This document shows positions 37,093-45,529 of a stretch of 64,000 bases of DNA, piece by piece. Position numbers and translations under genes: made by a program. The DNA is from DASXUX01 sp036504595 (GTDB taxonomy: Bacteria; Planctomycetota; SZUA-567; H5-PLA8): the NCBI GenBank assembly GCA_036504595.1, contig DASXUX010000095.1, forward strand, positions 540,572 through 604,571, read 5' to 3'. A model generated the notes under the pieces. The model was given only the letters and a program-made list of their open reading frames with translations, made no database searches and had not been told where the DNA came from. Each line of letters begins with the position of its first letter. Within the stretch, counting starts at the first letter, position 1.

Positions 37093-39966
37093 ATGGCCGA
37101 AGGAAAGACTCGTGAGCGCGACAATGCCGCCCCAGAAACGGCTGTTCGCAGCACCGGCGAATCGGGCCGGCAATCGCAGGAACTTCCAACGCTCGCCGGG
37201 TTTAAGCTGCTGAACAAAGTCGGCCAGGGTGGCATGGGCGCGGTCTTCCGTGCGCGGCAGATTTCGATGGACCGCATCGTGGCGCTCAAGATCCTGCCGA
37301 AGCGTCTGGCGCAGAACCCGACCTTCAAGGAGCGCTTCATCCGCGAAGCGCGGCTGAGCGCCCAACTCAGTCACGTCAACCTGATCAACGGCATCGATTG
37401 CGGCGAGCAGAACGGCTACACGTACTTCGCCATGGAGTACGTCGATGGCCAACACACGAAGGATTTGATCAAGCAGAAAGGCAAGCTCGGCGTTGACGAG
37501 TCGATTCGCATCGTGCAACAGACCGCCTCCGCACTGGAGTATGCCCACCAAAAGCAGTTCATCCATCGGGACGTGAAGCCTGAGAACATCATGCTCACGG
37601 CCGACGGCACCGCGAAGCTCTGCGACTTGGGTTTGGCGCGTTCGACGGACTTAGGCAAAGAAGGTGGCCTTACGATCGCCGGCCAAGCGGTCGGAACTCC
37701 GCATTATCTCTCCCCCGAACAAGCACGGGGTGAACACGACATGACGCCGGCGACGGACATTTACTCGCTGGGCGCAACGTTCTATCACTATCTGACCGGC
37801 CAACCTCTCTTCGACGCGCCGACCGCGCCGACGATCATGGCCAAGCATCTGACCGAGGTAGCCAAACCGGTCTCCGATTTCCGCGATGACGTCCCGCTCG
37901 AATACGAATGGATTCTGTACAAGTGCCTGGCCAAGCTCCCCGGCGACCGCTACGCCAACGGCAGCGAATTACTGAGCGATCTCGACGCCGCCAAGTCGGG
38001 CGGCAAGTTGCAGGCCGTGGAGTTCCGCGGCAAATCGTCAATATCGAAGCCATCCAAGCTGCCGGCGCCGCGGCGTGCTGCGGCGGCTGTCGCCGTTAAA
38101 GAGGAGTCTGAGAAGCGCATCCCCGTTCCCATGACGTTGCCGTCCGCTTCGCGGCCGCGGCCAAAATACCGGCGCGAAAACAACAACGCAGGCATGCTCA
38201 TCGGCATGGGCGTCGTACTGGTGCTGGCGGCCATCATTTACTTCAACGCGCCGTCAAAGAAGCGCTACGTCGAAGCTCAGCCTGATACGCCGCCGGTAAC
38301 GCCAAATACGCCTGCCAGGCCCGTGCAGCCTATTCCGCAACCGAAGCCCATGCCGATTCCGATCGGCAAGCCGAATCCTGGCGCGACCCCCGGCATTGGC
38401 GAACTGAACACGGTCGCGCCGCTGGCAAAGCCGACGACGGACGCCAAGCCCGATCAGCCCGCGACGACAGCCGCAGACCAGACAGCCACCAAGGCTGATC
38501 CCACCAAACCTGCATTGTTGAAGATCAACTCCGGCAACCCTGAGTTGGATAAGCCCAGCACGGCTGCTGCCGCCGCACTGGCCAGCGACCCTCAGTCGGA
38601 GCTGACGCATTTCCGCTATCTCAACCAGTTGACCAAACGCATCGCCAAACTGGATCTCAGCAAGGCCGAAAAAGAGGCGAAGGACTTGGCGGCCAAAGAG
38701 GAGTTCGCGTCGGCGCGCGACGCCATCAACCTCGACCTGCGCGACCTTCAGGCCTCCGCCGCGTATGAGCAGCGCGCGCTGGTCGGCCTGGCTCGAAGCA
38801 AAGGCGCCGAACTGGCGCTGCCGGCCGATCATCCCGTGCGCAAGCTGGGCGGCAAGGTCACTGTTGAGGACTACGATCCGCAGCGCGGACTTTCGGTCTC
38901 GGCCGGTGGCGCTCGGATGCCGCTGCAGACCTCCAGTCTGCCCGTGCGCATGATTCTGGACGGTTCCGGCACGCCCACGGGCGCCGATGCAACGAATTTC
39001 TGTCTCTTTCGAAATGACCTGAACGAAGCGCAAAAGCTGGTCGGCACGGTCCCGGAAGCAGATCGCTCACGAGCGGAGGCAAAGATCCGGCTGCTGAAAG
39101 CCGGCGAGCCGGAACTCCTGGCGCGCGTAGCCTACGGCGAATTGGTGGCGGCATCCAAGGCCAAGCAGTGGAAGACAATTCTTGAGAAGGCCGATGCCTT
39201 TGACAAAGCTTACGCCGACACTCCCACAGCGCAGCAGAAAGCAGGCGAACTGGCAGTCCTCAAGGAATTCGCCGCCGATGTAATGAACCCGTACAAAGCG
39301 TTTCACGCGAAGTCCATGCGCGTGCTGGCCGACGGCATGATCGAACTGCTCTACGATTTTTCCAGCCCCCAGCAGCTTCAGGCGTTTACGTGCGAATATG
39401 CCGATCTGACCTGCAAGGACGATTCCCTTCGCGTGCCTGAAGGCGGTGGCGCGGCCTCGTTTGCACGGCTGATCGTTCCGATTGCCGAACTGCAGCGGCT
39501 GGAAGTCACGGGCAAGACTCTTTCCGATTCCGCACAGCTTGGCGTCCTCTTTCTGCCGTTGGACGAGCGGGTGCCTGACAAGACCACTCCCAAGTGCATC
39601 TGCCGCATTGCGAACCGTGCCGCAAATCTGGAAGGATGGAGCGGGCCGATCATCGCGGGAAAAACCGAAGTCAACTGGTCCAAGGACCTGAAGTTCGTCG
39701 CGGAAGCGAAGGACGAGGCTCTCGTATGGACCGTCGGCGGGAAGGAGCTCGGTACCAGCAAATTCCCGCCCACGGTAGACGGTTTCCGCCTGTGCTTCTA
39801 CAGCCTGGGCGGTAATCACGTCTGGACCAATTTGAAGCTGGTCATCAAACCGTCCTCGACCTGGCGAAAACCGACCGTTGCGCCCGCAGATTCCAAAGCC
39901 GCTCCACCCCCGCCCGCTGGACCCGCCAAGCCGGCTGCTCCTGAAGGCGTCGATAAAGCGCTATAG
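37093..39966 (+). CDS. Membrane-anchored Ser/Thr protein kinase (PknB-like) with large C-terminal domain
   Basis: A 957-residue protein. The kinase domain (about 36-300) carries VGQGGMGAVFRA, IVALKILPK, FIHRDVKPENIML, CDLGLARS and GTPHYLSPEQARG, so it looks active. A basic linker leads to one transmembrane helix (MLIGMGVVLVLAAIIYF, about 368-385). A proline-rich spacer and about 480 residues follow outside, mostly helical (LSKAEKEAKDLAAKEEFASA) then a beta-rich domain like a LamG/DUF1080 fold at the end (WSKDLKFVAEAKDEALVW). The external part is probably the sensor. Divergent from the kinase-FGE gene. Confidence 0.92.
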   Translation: MAEGKTRERDNAAPETAVRSTGESGRQSQELPTLAGFKLLNKVGQGGMGAVFRARQISMDRIVALKILPKRLAQNPTFKERFIREARLSAQLSHVNLINGIDCGEQNGYTYFAMEYVDGQHTKDLIKQKGKLGVDESIRIVQQTASALEYAHQKQFIHRDVKPENIMLTADGTAKLCDLGLARSTDLGKEGGLTIAGQAVGTPHYLSPEQARGEHDMTPATDIYSLGATFYHYLTGQPLFDAPTAPTIMAKHLTEVAKPVSDFRDDVPLEYEWILYKCLAKLPGDRYANGSELLSDLDAAKSGGKLQAVEFRGKSSISKPSKLPAPRRAAAAVAVKEESEKRIPVPMTLPSASRPRPKYRRENNNAGMLIGMGVVLVLAAIIYFNAPSKKRYVEAQPDTPPVTPNTPARPVQPIPQPKPMPIPIGKPNPGATPGIGELNTVAPLAKPTTDAKPDQPATTAADQTATKADPTKPALLKINSGNPELDKPSTAAAAALASDPQSELTHFRYLNQLTKRIAKLDLSKAEKEAKDLAAKEEFASARDAINLDLRDLQASAAYEQRALVGLARSKGAELALPADHPVRKLGGKVTVEDYDPQRGLSVSAGGARMPLQTSSLPVRMILDGSGTPTGADATNFCLFRNDLNEAQKLVGTVPEADRSRAEAKIRLLKAGEPELLARVAYGELVAASKAKQWKTILEKADAFDKAYADTPTAQQKAGELAVLKEFAADVMNPYKAFHAKSMRVLADGMIELLYDFSSPQQLQAFTCEYADLTCKDDSLRVPEGGGAASFARLIVPIAELQRLEVTGKTLSDSAQLGVLFLPLDERVPDKTTPKCICRIANRAANLEGWSGPIIAGKTEVNWSKDLKFVAEAKDEALVWTVGGKELGTSKFPPTVDGFRLCFYSLGGNHVWTNLKLVIKPSSTWRKPTVAPADSKAAPPPPAGPAKPAAPEGVDKAL

Positions 39967-40065
39967 TGTGGCACGCATGCGTTTGCGCGGCTTCATGCGT
40001 GCAGATAGGCCATCCTGCACGCTTGAGTTCGCGCAAAAAGACGCGCGAACACAAGCGTGGCACCG
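39965..40065. repeat. Convergent gap with GTGTGGCACG/GCGTGGCACC words and hairpin
   Basis: GTGTGGCACGCATGCG at the left and AAGCGTGGCACCGCT at the right recall the ends of the 45408-45529 element. Inside lies a perfect hairpin GTTCGCGC-AAAAAGAC-GCGCGAAC (40027-40050). This may terminate the two convergent genes. Confidence 0.6.
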
Positions 40066-41460
40066 CTACAGGCTTTCCGCCGCTAATTCCGCCAGAGCGC
40101 TGCGTTCGGATTTATTGAGCGTCATGTGTCCGCACAACGGGGAGTTCTTCAGGCGCTCGACGCAATAGGTCAGTCCGTTCGAACTTGCGTCCAGGTATGG
40201 ATTATCAATCTGCTGCGGGTCGCCGGTAAGGACGATTTTGGTTCCCTCGCCCACGCGGCTGATGATCGTCTTCACCTCGTGCGGCGTGAGATTCTGCGCT
40301 TCGTCCACCACCACGAACATGCTCGCGATACTGCGGCCGCGAATATACGTAAGCGCTTCCAGTTCGAGCAGGTCTTGCTCGAAGAGCTGGTCTTGCGTCA
40401 CCGCGTTCGGCGAGTAGCGCCCGTGCAGCAAGAACTTCAAGTTGTCGAAAATCGGGCCCATCCACGCCTCGAGTTTTTCGTCTTTGCTTCCAGGCAGATA
40501 CCCGATGTCGCGTCCGAGCGGCATGATCGGGCGCGAGACAATGATCTTTTCGAAGCGCTTGTCCTTTACCACCCGTTGCAGCCCCGCGGCAATGGCCAAC
40601 AGCGTCTTGCCGGTGCCAGCACGGCCGACGAGCGTCACGAGTTGAACGTTGTCGTCCAGCAAAAGCTCAAAGGCCATGCGCTGCGTCGCACTGCGCGGAG
40701 CGATGTTCCAGGCGCGGTCGTACTCCTGCGTAAGCGGCACCAGTTCCTTACCCACCAGATCAGTGCGCGCCAAGGCCGTGTGCTTCGGATTCACCTCGTT
40801 CTTCAGCAGCACGAACTCGTTCGGCATGAACCCGCCATTGCCGGGATCCGGCAGCGCGACATGCTTGTTGCCATAAAATTTATTTACAGTGTCGGCAGGG
40901 ACGAGCAGTTCGCGCCAGCCTTGATACAGGCTGCCGAAGTCCACTTTCTGTTGCTCGAAATCCATGACGCGCAGGCCGAGCGCGTCGGCCTTCACGCGCG
41001 CGTTGATGTCTTTCGACACGAACGTGACACGTTGGCCTTTGCGCTGCAGCCCCAGAGCGACCGAGATGATCTGATTATCAGCCGAATCCGGGTGCAAGCC
41101 GGCCATCTGCAAGTCGCCCCGCACATCCTGATGCAGGACAACTTGCAGAATGCCGCCGTTCTCCATCGGCACGCCGGAGCCGAGCGTGCCCTTTTCGCGG
41201 TGTGCATCGATAGTGCGGATCGTCTCACGAGCGTTGCGGCCGAGTTCGTCGTTGGCGCGCTTGAAACGGTCCAATTCTTCAATGACCGCCAGCGCAAGAA
41301 CGACACGGTTGTCTTCGAACGCAAAAAGAGCCCCGGGGTTGTGCAGAAGAACATTGGTGTCTAGAACGAACGTCTTGGTGCCATCGCCCTGATCACTCAG
41401 TGTGAAATCTTGCCCTGGTGTGGAACTCGTGCGGCCCGTCCCGGTCAGGTGTTCCGGCAT
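40066..41460 (-). CDS. PIN domain - PhoH-like ATPase
   Basis: A 464-residue protein of the PhoH2/YlaK type: an N-terminal PIN ribonuclease domain (FVLDTNVLLHNPGAL, VIEELDRFKR, DNQIISVALGL, FVSKDINARVKA) and a C-terminal PhoH P-loop ATPase (Walker A VGRAGTGKTLLAIAAGLQ near 281, Walker B FVVVDEAQNLTPHE, LTGDPQQID). Such fusions act as sequence-specific RNA-unwinding ribonucleases, and all acidic PIN residues expected are in place. AAGGAG six bases upstream of ATG. It is the last gene of a three-gene operon after a ketosynthase-like gene, with 13 bp between. Confidence 0.92.
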   Translation of the reverse strand: MPEHLTGTGRTSSTPGQDFTLSDQGDGTKTFVLDTNVLLHNPGALFAFEDNRVVLALAVIEELDRFKRANDELGRNARETIRTIDAHREKGTLGSGVPMENGGILQVVLHQDVRGDLQMAGLHPDSADNQIISVALGLQRKGQRVTFVSKDINARVKADALGLRVMDFEQQKVDFGSLYQGWRELLVPADTVNKFYGNKHVALPDPGNGGFMPNEFVLLKNEVNPKHTALARTDLVGKELVPLTQEYDRAWNIAPRSATQRMAFELLLDDNVQLVTLVGRAGTGKTLLAIAAGLQRVVKDKRFEKIIVSRPIMPLGRDIGYLPGSKDEKLEAWMGPIFDNLKFLLHGRYSPNAVTQDQLFEQDLLELEALTYIRGRSIASMFVVVDEAQNLTPHEVKTIISRVGEGTKIVLTGDPQQIDNPYLDASSNGLTYCVERLKNSPLCGHMTLNKSERSALAELAAESL

Positions 41461-41473
41461 TCAGCACTCCTTG

Positions 41474-42592
41474 TTAGTCACTGGTCACAGGTCGCCTAAG
41501 CATCGTCAAGCCCATCGTGCCACTGGTATCGTAGCCTGTCGCGACGGCGTATTGCACGCAGCTTTCGAGAGCACACGGCCGCACCAGCGGAAGAACCGAA
41601 GCGCTCACTCCCGCGAAACACCTACCCAGAATGCCTGCGCCAAGCGCCACGCCAGCCAGCGGTGAAGCGGCCAGCATGTCGCCCGTATAATACCTCGGTG
41701 CAATCAGGGGCATTTCCAAAGCCCAACGCGGATCGACGCGTCCGCCGCCTCGATGCTTGTTGGGCGTAGACACGAGCACAACCGTTCGCTGCGGCGGGGT
41801 TGCGACATGCATGGGCGGTTCGGCCGCAGTTTCATCCACGCGGAGAAGGTTGATGCCATCGATTCCGGCCAGGATTCTTGCGCCGCGCTTCTTCGCAGAA
41901 TCCTGGCTTTCCACGATGATCATCGCCGCGCCTTCTCCCGGCACGATGCCATCATCCCAATTGCCGCTGCGGCTGAGTTGACCGGTCGCCAGCAGATGGT
42001 TGTACGCGGCTTGCGTCAGGCTGTCGCTCGCGCCAGCCAGAATGATCTCACCGGCGCCAGAAGCGATCTGATCATGGGCAAAGAGCAGCGCTTCCATTCC
42101 CGCCAGCCGCTCGCCCGAAAACGTCGCCGCGGGCCCGCGCAAGCCAAATTCGATGCACAGCAGGGAGGACGGACTATTGGCGTACCCATGCGTGAATGGT
42201 AACGGCTGCGCGAACTTCGGATTGCTCGTCTTGACCTTGTTCCAGAAGATGCCCATCGCTTCCAGGCATCCCAACGTGGTGCCGTACGCGCAGCCGATAT
42301 CGCCCGGACGCTGCTCCGCCGAAAGCAGTCCGGCGCTGGTCAGGGCAAGCTTGGCTGCGCCGAGCGCCAACGCGCTGGTGCGATCGACGAAGCTCTTGAT
42401 GTTGGGAAGCTCTTTTTCGAGGGAGAAATCGAGGACTTCAAAGCCCCACGCTGGAGCGCCTTCGGGAACTTCAAAGGCGGTGATTTCTGGCGTCGGCTGG
42501 GGCGGAGCTTGCAGACGTCCGGCCAGCGCTTCGTTCAGCGGAGGCGGGCAAATCAGCCCAAAGCCGGTGATAACCACGGGCCGTGATGACAT
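41474..42592 (-). CDS. Beta-ketoacyl synthase-like protein lacking the catalytic cysteine
   Basis: A 372-residue thiolase-fold protein of the ketoacyl synthase group: it starts VVITGFGLICPPP and has GCAYGTTLGCLEAM, FTHGYANSPSSLLCIEFGLRGP, ILAGASDSLTQAAYN and GIVPGEGAAMIIVES. Where active enzymes have a TACSS cysteine it reads ATFSGERLAGMEAL, and the HGTGT histidine region reads STPNKHRGGG, so it resembles chain-length factors or other non-catalytic partners. It is shorter than FabF. No acyl carrier protein or true KS is nearby. It sits in an operon with a zinc-ribbon membrane protein (upstream) and PhoH/PIN (downstream). The stop lies in a GTGACCAGTGACTAA word. Confidence 0.72.
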   Translation of the reverse strand: MSSRPVVITGFGLICPPPLNEALAGRLQAPPQPTPEITAFEVPEGAPAWGFEVLDFSLEKELPNIKSFVDRTSALALGAAKLALTSAGLLSAEQRPGDIGCAYGTTLGCLEAMGIFWNKVKTSNPKFAQPLPFTHGYANSPSSLLCIEFGLRGPAATFSGERLAGMEALLFAHDQIASGAGEIILAGASDSLTQAAYNHLLATGQLSRSGNWDDGIVPGEGAAMIIVESQDSAKKRGARILAGIDGINLLRVDETAAEPPMHVATPPQRTVVLVSTPNKHRGGGRVDPRWALEMPLIAPRYYTGDMLAASPLAGVALGAGILGRCFAGVSASVLPLVRPCALESCVQYAVATGYDTSGTMGLTMLRRPVTSD

Positions 42593-42613
42593 GCGCTGCC
42601 TTGGCGTTCTCCG

Positions 42614-42889
42614 TTAAGCCTGTTTGCCTGTGCTGGGCGGAGCATCGACGAGGCTCTTACCGCAGCGCGGACAAACCGTCTCTTTCATCGAAATAAACTC
42701 CATACACCAAGGGCACGGCTTCGTCGAGCGTTTTGCGAGGAGGCGAACGAAGAGCGCCAGAACGACCAGCACCGTGACGAGCACGACGATCGCGCCAACG
42801 ATAATAGAGAGCCAGCTTTGCACAGCCTGCTGGTCCTGTTCATTCAGCCCGGCGGCAATTGTGAAACTTGTGTTAAGCCAGTCGTTCAT
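42614..42889 (-). CDS. Small membrane protein with zinc ribbon
   Basis: A 91-residue protein with one transmembrane helix (LSIIVGAIVVLVTVLVVLALFV, split across residues about 27-48) and a C-terminal zinc ribbon: CPWC and CPRC pairs (C-x2-C ... C-x2-C). It is first in an apparent operon with the ketosynthase-like and PhoH genes (21 bp to the next start). Family not recognised. Confidence 0.72.
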   Translation of the reverse strand: MNDWLNTSFTIAAGLNEQDQQAVQSWLSIIVGAIVVLVTVLVVLALFVRLLAKRSTKPCPWCMEFISMKETVCPRCGKSLVDAPPSTGKQA

Positions 42890-43031
42890 GGCGATTCACT
42901 CCAATTCGACGCGCGTCTCTGCGGCCTTAGCCAGCGTGATGACTTGCCCTATTGCACTAATGAACATAACACATTCCGCGTCCCAATTCTCCGACGAATG
43001 TTGGTACGCGCACGGAGCCCATGCAGTTCGT

Positions 43032-44282
43032 CTAGGAAACATCCCACTCTCGCCCGCCGGGTGTTGTGCGCCGGACAGCTCGGTACAAATGGTCGCGCTC
43101 GTAGGGCTCGCAGCCCGCTTCGCGTACCAGCCGCTGAAGCTGCGCGGCGGAGAGCGATTGCGGCGATTGCGCGCCGGCCATGTGGTAGATTTTCTCTTGA
43201 AGCACCGTTCCGTCCACATCCGTTGCGCCGTATCCCAGCATCACCTGCGCGAGCGGCACCGAAAGGGTAATCCAGTACGCTTTCACATGCGGGAAGTTGT
43301 CCAGGAGCAGCCGCGAGACGGCGCAGGTGCGCGCTGAATCCAGCGCGCTGGGCCCATGCTCGATCTTCAGCGGGTTGTTCTCCGGGTGGTAGCTGAGCGG
43401 CACGAAGGCCAGGAAGCGGCCGGTTTCGTCTTGAAGCTGGCGCAACTTCAGCAAGTGGTCCACCCGGTGTTCGATCGTTTCAACGTGGCCATACAAGAGC
43501 GTCGCGTTCGACGGAATACCGAGTTGATGAGCGGCGCGATGCACATCGAGCCACTCGACGCTGGTTTCTTTGCCGGCGCAGATTCTCTTGCGCACGTCGT
43601 CGTCGAGCACTTCCGCGCCGCCACCGGGAAGCGAATCCAGGCCGGCCTCTTTCAACGCAATCAGCGTTTCACGTGCGGACAACTTCGCCGTGGAAGCAAG
43701 ATGAAGAATCTCGATCGCGGTAAAGCACTTCAATCCGATCTTGGGATGCTTCTGACGAATGCCTTTGAGCATGTCCACGTAATAGCTGAACGGAAAATCT
43801 GGATGCAACCCGCCGACGACGTGAATTTCGGTCGCGCCGCTGGCGGCGATCTCGTCGGCCTGAGTCAGAACCTGCTCCAGCGGCATCTCGTATCCGCCGG
43901 GACGCTTGTCTTTGCCCTTTCGACGATAGAACGAACAGAAGGCGCACGAGAGCGTGCAGTAGTTCGAGTAGTTGATATGCCCGTTGACCACGTAGCAGAC
44001 GCGCTGGCCGTGCTTCTGCCGTGCTTGCCACGTCGCCAGAGCGCCAAGCCCCAGTACGTCGGAACTGCGGAACAACAGCAGGCCATCGTCGCGCGTGAGA
44101 CGTTCGCCGCGCGAGAGCTTCTCGCAAATTGGAAGCAACTCATCCGAAACGTGCGCGGGTGCATCCGCGCGTGACGGGTGACGGGTGACGGGTGACGAGT
44201 GATTTTGCTGGTTGACGCTCAATTTTGCTCTTGGCTCTTGGCTCTTGGCCCGGCCTCTCGGAAAACAACTGACTACTGACAA
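43032..44282 (-). CDS. mqnE: Aminofutalosine synthase (radical SAM)
   Basis: A 416-residue radical SAM enzyme of the MqnE/MqnC/CofH group. The cluster motif CTLSCAFCSF (C-x3-C-x2-C) is followed by EIHVVGGLHPDFPFSYY, LKCFTAIEI, LDSLPGGGAEVLDDDVRKRI and IPSNATLLYGHVET, which match MqnE, the futalosine-pathway menaquinone enzyme that builds aminofutalosine. The N-terminal about 45 residues (RAKSQEPRAKLSVNQQNHSS and PVTRHPS) are encoded by word repeats and are not family sequence. No better start codon than a TTG lies between them and the conserved SDELLPI block. The true start is therefore uncertain. It begins 18 bp after an MDR dehydrogenase gene. Confidence 0.88.
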   Translation of the reverse strand: MSVVSCFPRGRAKSQEPRAKLSVNQQNHSSPVTRHPSRADAPAHVSDELLPICEKLSRGERLTRDDGLLLFRSSDVLGLGALATWQARQKHGQRVCYVVNGHINYSNYCTLSCAFCSFYRRKGKDKRPGGYEMPLEQVLTQADEIAASGATEIHVVGGLHPDFPFSYYVDMLKGIRQKHPKIGLKCFTAIEILHLASTAKLSARETLIALKEAGLDSLPGGGAEVLDDDVRKRICAGKETSVEWLDVHRAAHQLGIPSNATLLYGHVETIEHRVDHLLKLRQLQDETGRFLAFVPLSYHPENNPLKIEHGPSALDSARTCAVSRLLLDNFPHVKAYWITLSVPLAQVMLGYGATDVDGTVLQEKIYHMAGAQSPQSLSAAQLQRLVREAGCEPYERDHLYRAVRRTTPGGREWDVS

Positions 44283-44316
44283 CGGACTACGGACTATTGA
44301 CTACGGACAACTGACA
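44170..44316. repeat. Three adjoining word-repeat families at the mqnE 5' end
   Basis: GTGACGGGTGACGGGTGACG plus GGTGACGAGTGA (44170-44202), then GCTCTTGGCTCTTGGCTC plus TTGG (44226-44250), then AACTGACTACTGACAACGG, ACTACGGACTATTGACTACG and GACAACTGAC (44267-44316) lie in series. They encode the N-terminus of MqnE and the last residues and TAG stop of the MDR gene. Confidence 0.85.
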
Positions 44317-45347
44317 TTCAACACAATCTTGCCAAACTGTTCCGCCGCTTCCATTCGTTTTACGGCGTCGGCGTATTGTTCCAGCGGGAAAACCTTATCA
44401 ATCACTGGACGAATCGGCTTCTCGGCAGCCGCGCGGACAAGGCGGCGCATGTCTTCCATGCTGCCCATGGTTGAACCGATGAGCGACAGGTGATTCCAGT
44501 AAAGCTGCTGCATATTAAGCTGCGCGTCGGCGCCGCCGGTGATTCCGCACGTCACGGTGCGTCCGCCGCGGCGCATAGCCGCCATGCTGATCGGCAGCGT
44601 GGGCGCTCCCACCGAATCCATCACCAGGTCCACGCCACGGCCACCGGTGATTGCCTTCACGGCCGCGGCCACGTCTGGCGTGCTGCGGTAGTTGATCCCG
44701 GCTTGCGCGCCCATGGCCTTTGCCCGGGCGAGTTTCGCATCGGACGAACTGGTGACGATCGCCGTCGCGCCGCAAAGCTGACAAAGCTGCAATCCCGCGC
44801 ATGCGACGCCGCCGCCGATGCCATGAATCAAGACCGTGTCGCAGGGCAAAAGCTTCGCGCGTTCAAAAAGCATGTGCCACGCGGTCACGTGCGCCAGCGG
44901 CAGCGCGGCAGCCTCTTCCCACGTCAGCTGCGCTGGTTTTGGAAAGAGGTTAACTGCCGGAACGACGGCAAACTCAGCATAGACGCCTTGATTCTGGAAT
45001 CCGGTCAGACGGAAACGCGCGCACTCACTTTGCTGTCCGCGCAAACAGGCTTCGCACGCCATGCAGCCGACGCCCGGGTTAAGCACGACCTCATCGCCGG
45101 GCTTGAGCGCAAGCTGTTCACAGCCCGGCCCCAGACTTTCGATAATTCCGGCGGCATCCGAACCCATGACGTGCGCGCCCTTGAGCGTCAGTCCGGGCCG
45201 CCCCTTGCGCACTGAAATGTCTAGATGATTCAGAGCCGCTGCTTTGACGCGAATCAACGCCTGCCCAAACTCGGGCGCAGGTTCAGGAATCTGTCCGGCC
45301 TGGATTTTCTCCGGTCCACCAAACTCAGTAATGAAGACTGCGCGCAT
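44301..45347 (-). CDS. Zinc-type alcohol dehydrogenase / quinone oxidoreductase (MDR superfamily)
   Basis: A 348-residue medium-chain dehydrogenase/reductase. N-terminal GroES-like domain with MGSDAAGIIESLG and a structural zinc site C-x2-C-x2-C-x7-C (GCMACEACLRGQQSEC); Rossmann motif HGIGGGVACAGLQL rather than GxGxxG of strict ADHs. The residues of the catalytic zinc site are not obvious, as the usual first-ligand Cys is replaced by LNHLDISVRKG, so quinone or enone reductase activity is as likely as alcohol oxidation. GGAGG six bases before ATG. The C-terminal codons and TAG stop fall in a word repeat. Probably co-transcribed with mqnE downstream. Confidence 0.88.
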   Translation of the reverse strand: MRAVFITEFGGPEKIQAGQIPEPAPEFGQALIRVKAAALNHLDISVRKGRPGLTLKGAHVMGSDAAGIIESLGPGCEQLALKPGDEVVLNPGVGCMACEACLRGQQSECARFRLTGFQNQGVYAEFAVVPAVNLFPKPAQLTWEEAAALPLAHVTAWHMLFERAKLLPCDTVLIHGIGGGVACAGLQLCQLCGATAIVTSSSDAKLARAKAMGAQAGINYRSTPDVAAAVKAITGGRGVDLVMDSVGAPTLPISMAAMRRGGRTVTCGITGGADAQLNMQQLYWNHLSLIGSTMGSMEDMRRLVRAAAEKPIRPVIDKVFPLEQYADAVKRMEAAEQFGKIVLNVSCP

Positions 45348-45407
45348 ATATTTCCTCCGTTGTCCTTACTATGTAGCGGAGCGCGCGCGAAGCAAGATTT
45401 TCTTCGG

Positions 45408-45529
45408 GTGTGGCACGGGCAGGCCACGCCGCGTTCGTTTGCGGCGTGGATTGCCCGTGCGGCGACACCGAGGTTCACGGGCAATCCGCTGGAGCAAAAA
45501 GACGCTCCAGCGGCCTGCCCGTGCCACAC
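45408..45529. mobile_element. Cloverleaf-like palindromic element
   Basis: Perfect 18-bp terminal inverted repeats GTGTGGCACGGGCAGGCC (45408-45425) and GGCCTGCCCGTGCCACAC (45512-45529) enclose three further hairpins: CCACGCCGC / GCGGCGTGG, GATTGCCCGTG / CACGGGCAATC and CGCTGGAGC / GCTCCAGCG. It lies between the stop of the propeller lipoprotein and the start of the MDR gene. A shorter relative is at 62931-62981. No coding capacity. Confidence 0.8.

Noticed and set aside
44170..44316. Short direct repeats considered as a CRISPR array
   Set aside because: Units are 7-10 bp and directly tandem with no spacers of constant length, and no cas gene is present.
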